From Pseudopedobacter sp038237895 (GTDB taxonomy: Bacteria; Bacteroidota; Bacteroidia; Sphingobacteriales; Sphingobacteriaceae): a DNA stretch of 7,598 nt. Location of the stretch: assembly GCA_038237895.1 (NCBI GenBank), contig JBBRYE010000147.1, positions 1 through 7,598 on the forward strand, given 5' to 3'. The notes beneath the pieces were generated by a model. It was not told the origin of the DNA. It searched no databases and was given only the letters and a program-made list of their open reading frames with translations. Positions 6,191 to 7,598 of the stretch are shown here, piece after piece. The position numbers were made by a program, and so were the translations under genes. Position 1 is the stretch's first letter, and the number at the start of each line of letters is the position of its first letter.

Positions 6191-6218
6191 CTTGATGATT
6201 TTTGCCAAGTTAAAATTT

Positions 6219-6247
6219 CACTTTAAACATGATGTTAAATTTAAGTG
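6219..6247. other. AT-rich imperfect inverted repeat between the small gene and the PAP2 gene
   Basis: CACTTTAAACAT (6219-6230) faces ATGTTAAATTTAAGTG (6232-6247) across a single base, with a few unpaired bases in the longer arm. It starts 5 bases after the 123-residue gene's stop on the minus strand. It may be a weak transcript-end hairpin or an operator ahead of the phosphatase gene. The stem is nearly all A/T and there is no strong U-tract, so readthrough is likely. Confidence 0.3.
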
Positions 6248-6252
6248 ATGTT

Positions 6253-6624
6253 TTATATCAATTGTTCTACTACTCTTTTATAAATAAACTCTGTAAGGCG
6301 TTTGTTTATTTCTTGCTGATTAGATAGATAAAAATCTATTTCTTGTGACGTAAATAAGCCTTTAATCATACCAATTAAATCTTTTTTAAACGGAATATCT
6401 TTCTTTAAGGATTGGTAAAATAATTCTTTTTTAATCGTTTCATCTCGGTTGATAAACCCCTTGTATTTATTTTCTAAAAAATAAAGTGCAGTTTTAAGTA
6501 ATACTTCATTTTGTAGTTTAAGCACTTGTCTTAATACTTCTTGAAATTGATCTAGAGGTTGTGGGATTTCTCCAAACTTAATTTCAGGTCTTAATTTTTG
6601 GATTTCAAGATCTCTGTCCTTCAT
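6253..6624 (-). CDS. Small conserved-looking soluble protein of unknown function
   Basis: A complete 123-residue protein with no signal peptide or membrane segment, predicted almost entirely helical. Helices are likely at 24-50 (DQFQEVLRQVLKLQNEVLLK), 60-73, 78-90 and 94-121. The most characteristic stretch is LKLQNE (35-40), KKDIPFKKDLIGMIKGLFT (74-92), then E-x-x-F-Y, NKR (107-109) and a final charged helix. From memory this layout (LQNE... then KDI.F...L.GMI.GLFT... then LNKR) matches a family of small Flavobacteriia/Sphingobacteriia proteins sometimes labelled 'glyoxalase'. I see no glyoxalase metal ligands and regard that name as unreliable. The gene sits 36 bp after the MATE gene and precedes the phosphatase gene on the same strand, so it is probably co-transcribed. 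Role unknown. Confidence 0.85.
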   Translation of the reverse strand: MKDRDLEIQKLRPEIKFGEIPQPLDQFQEVLRQVLKLQNEVLLKTALYFLENKYKGFINRDETIKKELFYQSLKKDIPFKKDLIGMIKGLFTSQEIDFYLSNQQEINKRLTEFIYKRVVEQLI

Positions 6625-6660
6625 TTAAAAAGAACGATTTATACAAAGGTTTGTTTTTTA

Positions 6661-7598
6661 TTATTCTATTGCTAGTTTGTTCATCATGTTTCTAAACCTA
6701 AAATAAAGCAAAGTTGCTGATGCAGTTAAGGCTATTGAAAGTGCAATCCAAATGCCTTGTGGACCCATTTTAAAAGTGAAACCTAAAACATAACCTAAAG
6801 GCAAACCAATTACCCAATAAGCTATCAATGTGATAATTGTAGGGATTTTAACATCAGATAAACCTCTTAAAACTCCAGCTCCAATAACTTGTATTCCATC
6901 AGATAGTTGAAAAATGGCTGCCAGAATTAATAATTGAGAAGCGATAGCTATTACTTCTTCATTCTTAATGTAAAGCCAAGGCAATAAACGATTGCAAGTC
7001 AGGAATATAATTGCAGTAACCAACATATAAATAATTACTAAATGATAAGAGCTAATAGCAGAAAGTTTAAGCTCCTTAAAATCCTTTTTACCAAAAGCAT
7101 TGCCAGCTTTTATTGTAGCTGCAGCTGCAATTCCGCTAGCACCCATATAAGTAAATGCTGCTAAATTAATAGCAATTTGATGTGCTGCCAATTCTTTAGC
7201 ACCAATCCAACCTACCATAATAGCCGCTCCAGAAAAAGCACCAACTTCAAAAAAATATTGTAAGGATATAGGTAAACCCAATTTAGTAATGGCTTTAATT
7301 TTTGGCCAGTTTAAGACATGAACTTTAAAATCACTTAAATAATCAGAAAATAGGGAAGACTTTATCACATAAAATCCCATGGCAATTGCCATAAAAATCC
7401 TTGAAACTAAAGTTCCAATTCCTGCCCCAAATAATCCATAGGCCGGAAATCCCCACCAGCCATAAATCAATATAAAATTGAAAAGAATATTTAAAGCGTT
7501 GCCACCAATAGAAATATACATGGCTTGTTTAGTATAGCCTAAACCTTCTGCAAATTGTCTAAAAATTTGAAATATCATTAAAGGAATAATAGAAGCTG
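6661..7598 (-). CDS. MATE-family efflux transporter, C-terminal two thirds (5' end outside window)
   Basis: A multidrug and toxic compound extrusion transporter, which exports cationic drugs or metabolites in exchange for Na+ or H+ across the inner membrane. The frame is open through the right edge. An internal Met at 7578 gives 305 residues, but six upstream codons (ending I-I-P-L) continue the protein, so that Met is not the start. Family full length is about 450, so roughly the first 140-150 residues are missing. Visible parts: F-R-Q-F-A-E-G-L-G-Y-T followed by a helix with N-A-L-N-I-L-F-N-F, which matches the fourth-to-fifth helix region of NorM/DinF-type MATEs. After a loop come P-I-S-L-Q-Y-F-F-E at the start of the second half, and about eight hydrophobic helices in total. 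The tail is short and basic (FRFRNMMNKLAIE). It is the first visible gene of a minus-strand run with the 123-residue gene. Substrate is unknown. Confidence 0.93.
   Translation of the reverse strand, partial: ASIIPLMIFQIFRQFAEGLGYTKQAMYISIGGNALNILFNFILIYGWWGFPAYGLFGAGIGTLVSRIFMAIAMGFYVIKSSLFSDYLSDFKVHVLNWPKIKAITKLGLPISLQYFFEVGAFSGAAIMVGWIGAKELAAHQIAINLAAFTYMGASGIAAAATIKAGNAFGKKDFKELKLSAISSYHLVIIYMLVTAIIFLTCNRLLPWLYIKNEEVIAIASQLLILAAIFQLSDGIQVIGAGVLRGLSDVKIPTIITLIAYWVIGLPLGYVLGFTFKMGPQGIWIALSIALTASATLLYFRFRNMMNKLAIE

Overview
This strongly AT-rich window looks like a chromosome segment of a Bacteroidota bacterium. The signs are a TAnnTTTG-type -7 promoter box, no clear Shine-Dalgarno sequences, Bacteroidota-style short lipoproteins, and interspersed fold-back repeats of a kind I associate with Sphingobacteriaceae and Flavobacteria. 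A Pedobacter-like source is my weak guess; the phylum is much firmer. Most genes lie on the minus strand. The only plus-strand gene is a MacB/FtsX-type permease in the middle.

Layout, left to right. (1) Positions 1-1069 hold two small minus-strand lipoprotein genes of unknown function. The leftmost runs off the window edge, and they lie about 50 bp apart. (2) Positions 1106-1303 hold two diverged tandem copies of a fold-back repeat, between the SDR gene's 3' end and the second lipoprotein's 5' end. (3) Positions 1311-3828 hold a tightly coupled pair: a pterin-dependent aromatic amino acid hydroxylase of 593 residues, followed one base after its stop by a classical short-chain dehydrogenase/reductase. 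The spacing suggests co-translation and raises the idea that the SDR serves the hydroxylase's pterin cofactor (sepiapterin reductase-like or related). (4) Positions 3829-4265 are a 437-bp divergent intergenic region. It has a good -7 box for the hydroxylase, twin ACCAATCA repeats in that gene's leader, and a separate nested inverted-repeat element at about 3966-4082. (5) Positions 4266-5513 encode the orphan ABC permease subunit on the plus strand. (6) Positions 5516-7598 hold a minus-strand gene run: a MATE efflux transporter (5' end outside the window), a 123-residue conserved-looking small protein, and a PAP2-family membrane phosphatase. The phosphatase and permease converge with only 2 bp between their stop codons.

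There are no tRNA, rRNA, CRISPR, transposase, phage or toxin genes that I can see. The most unusual points are the hydroxylase's architecture (about 45 extra residues between its iron ligands and a C-terminal extension carrying an internal duplication), its coupling to an SDR, and the two different fold-back repeat types. I do not see convincing evidence of a wholly new multi-gene system.
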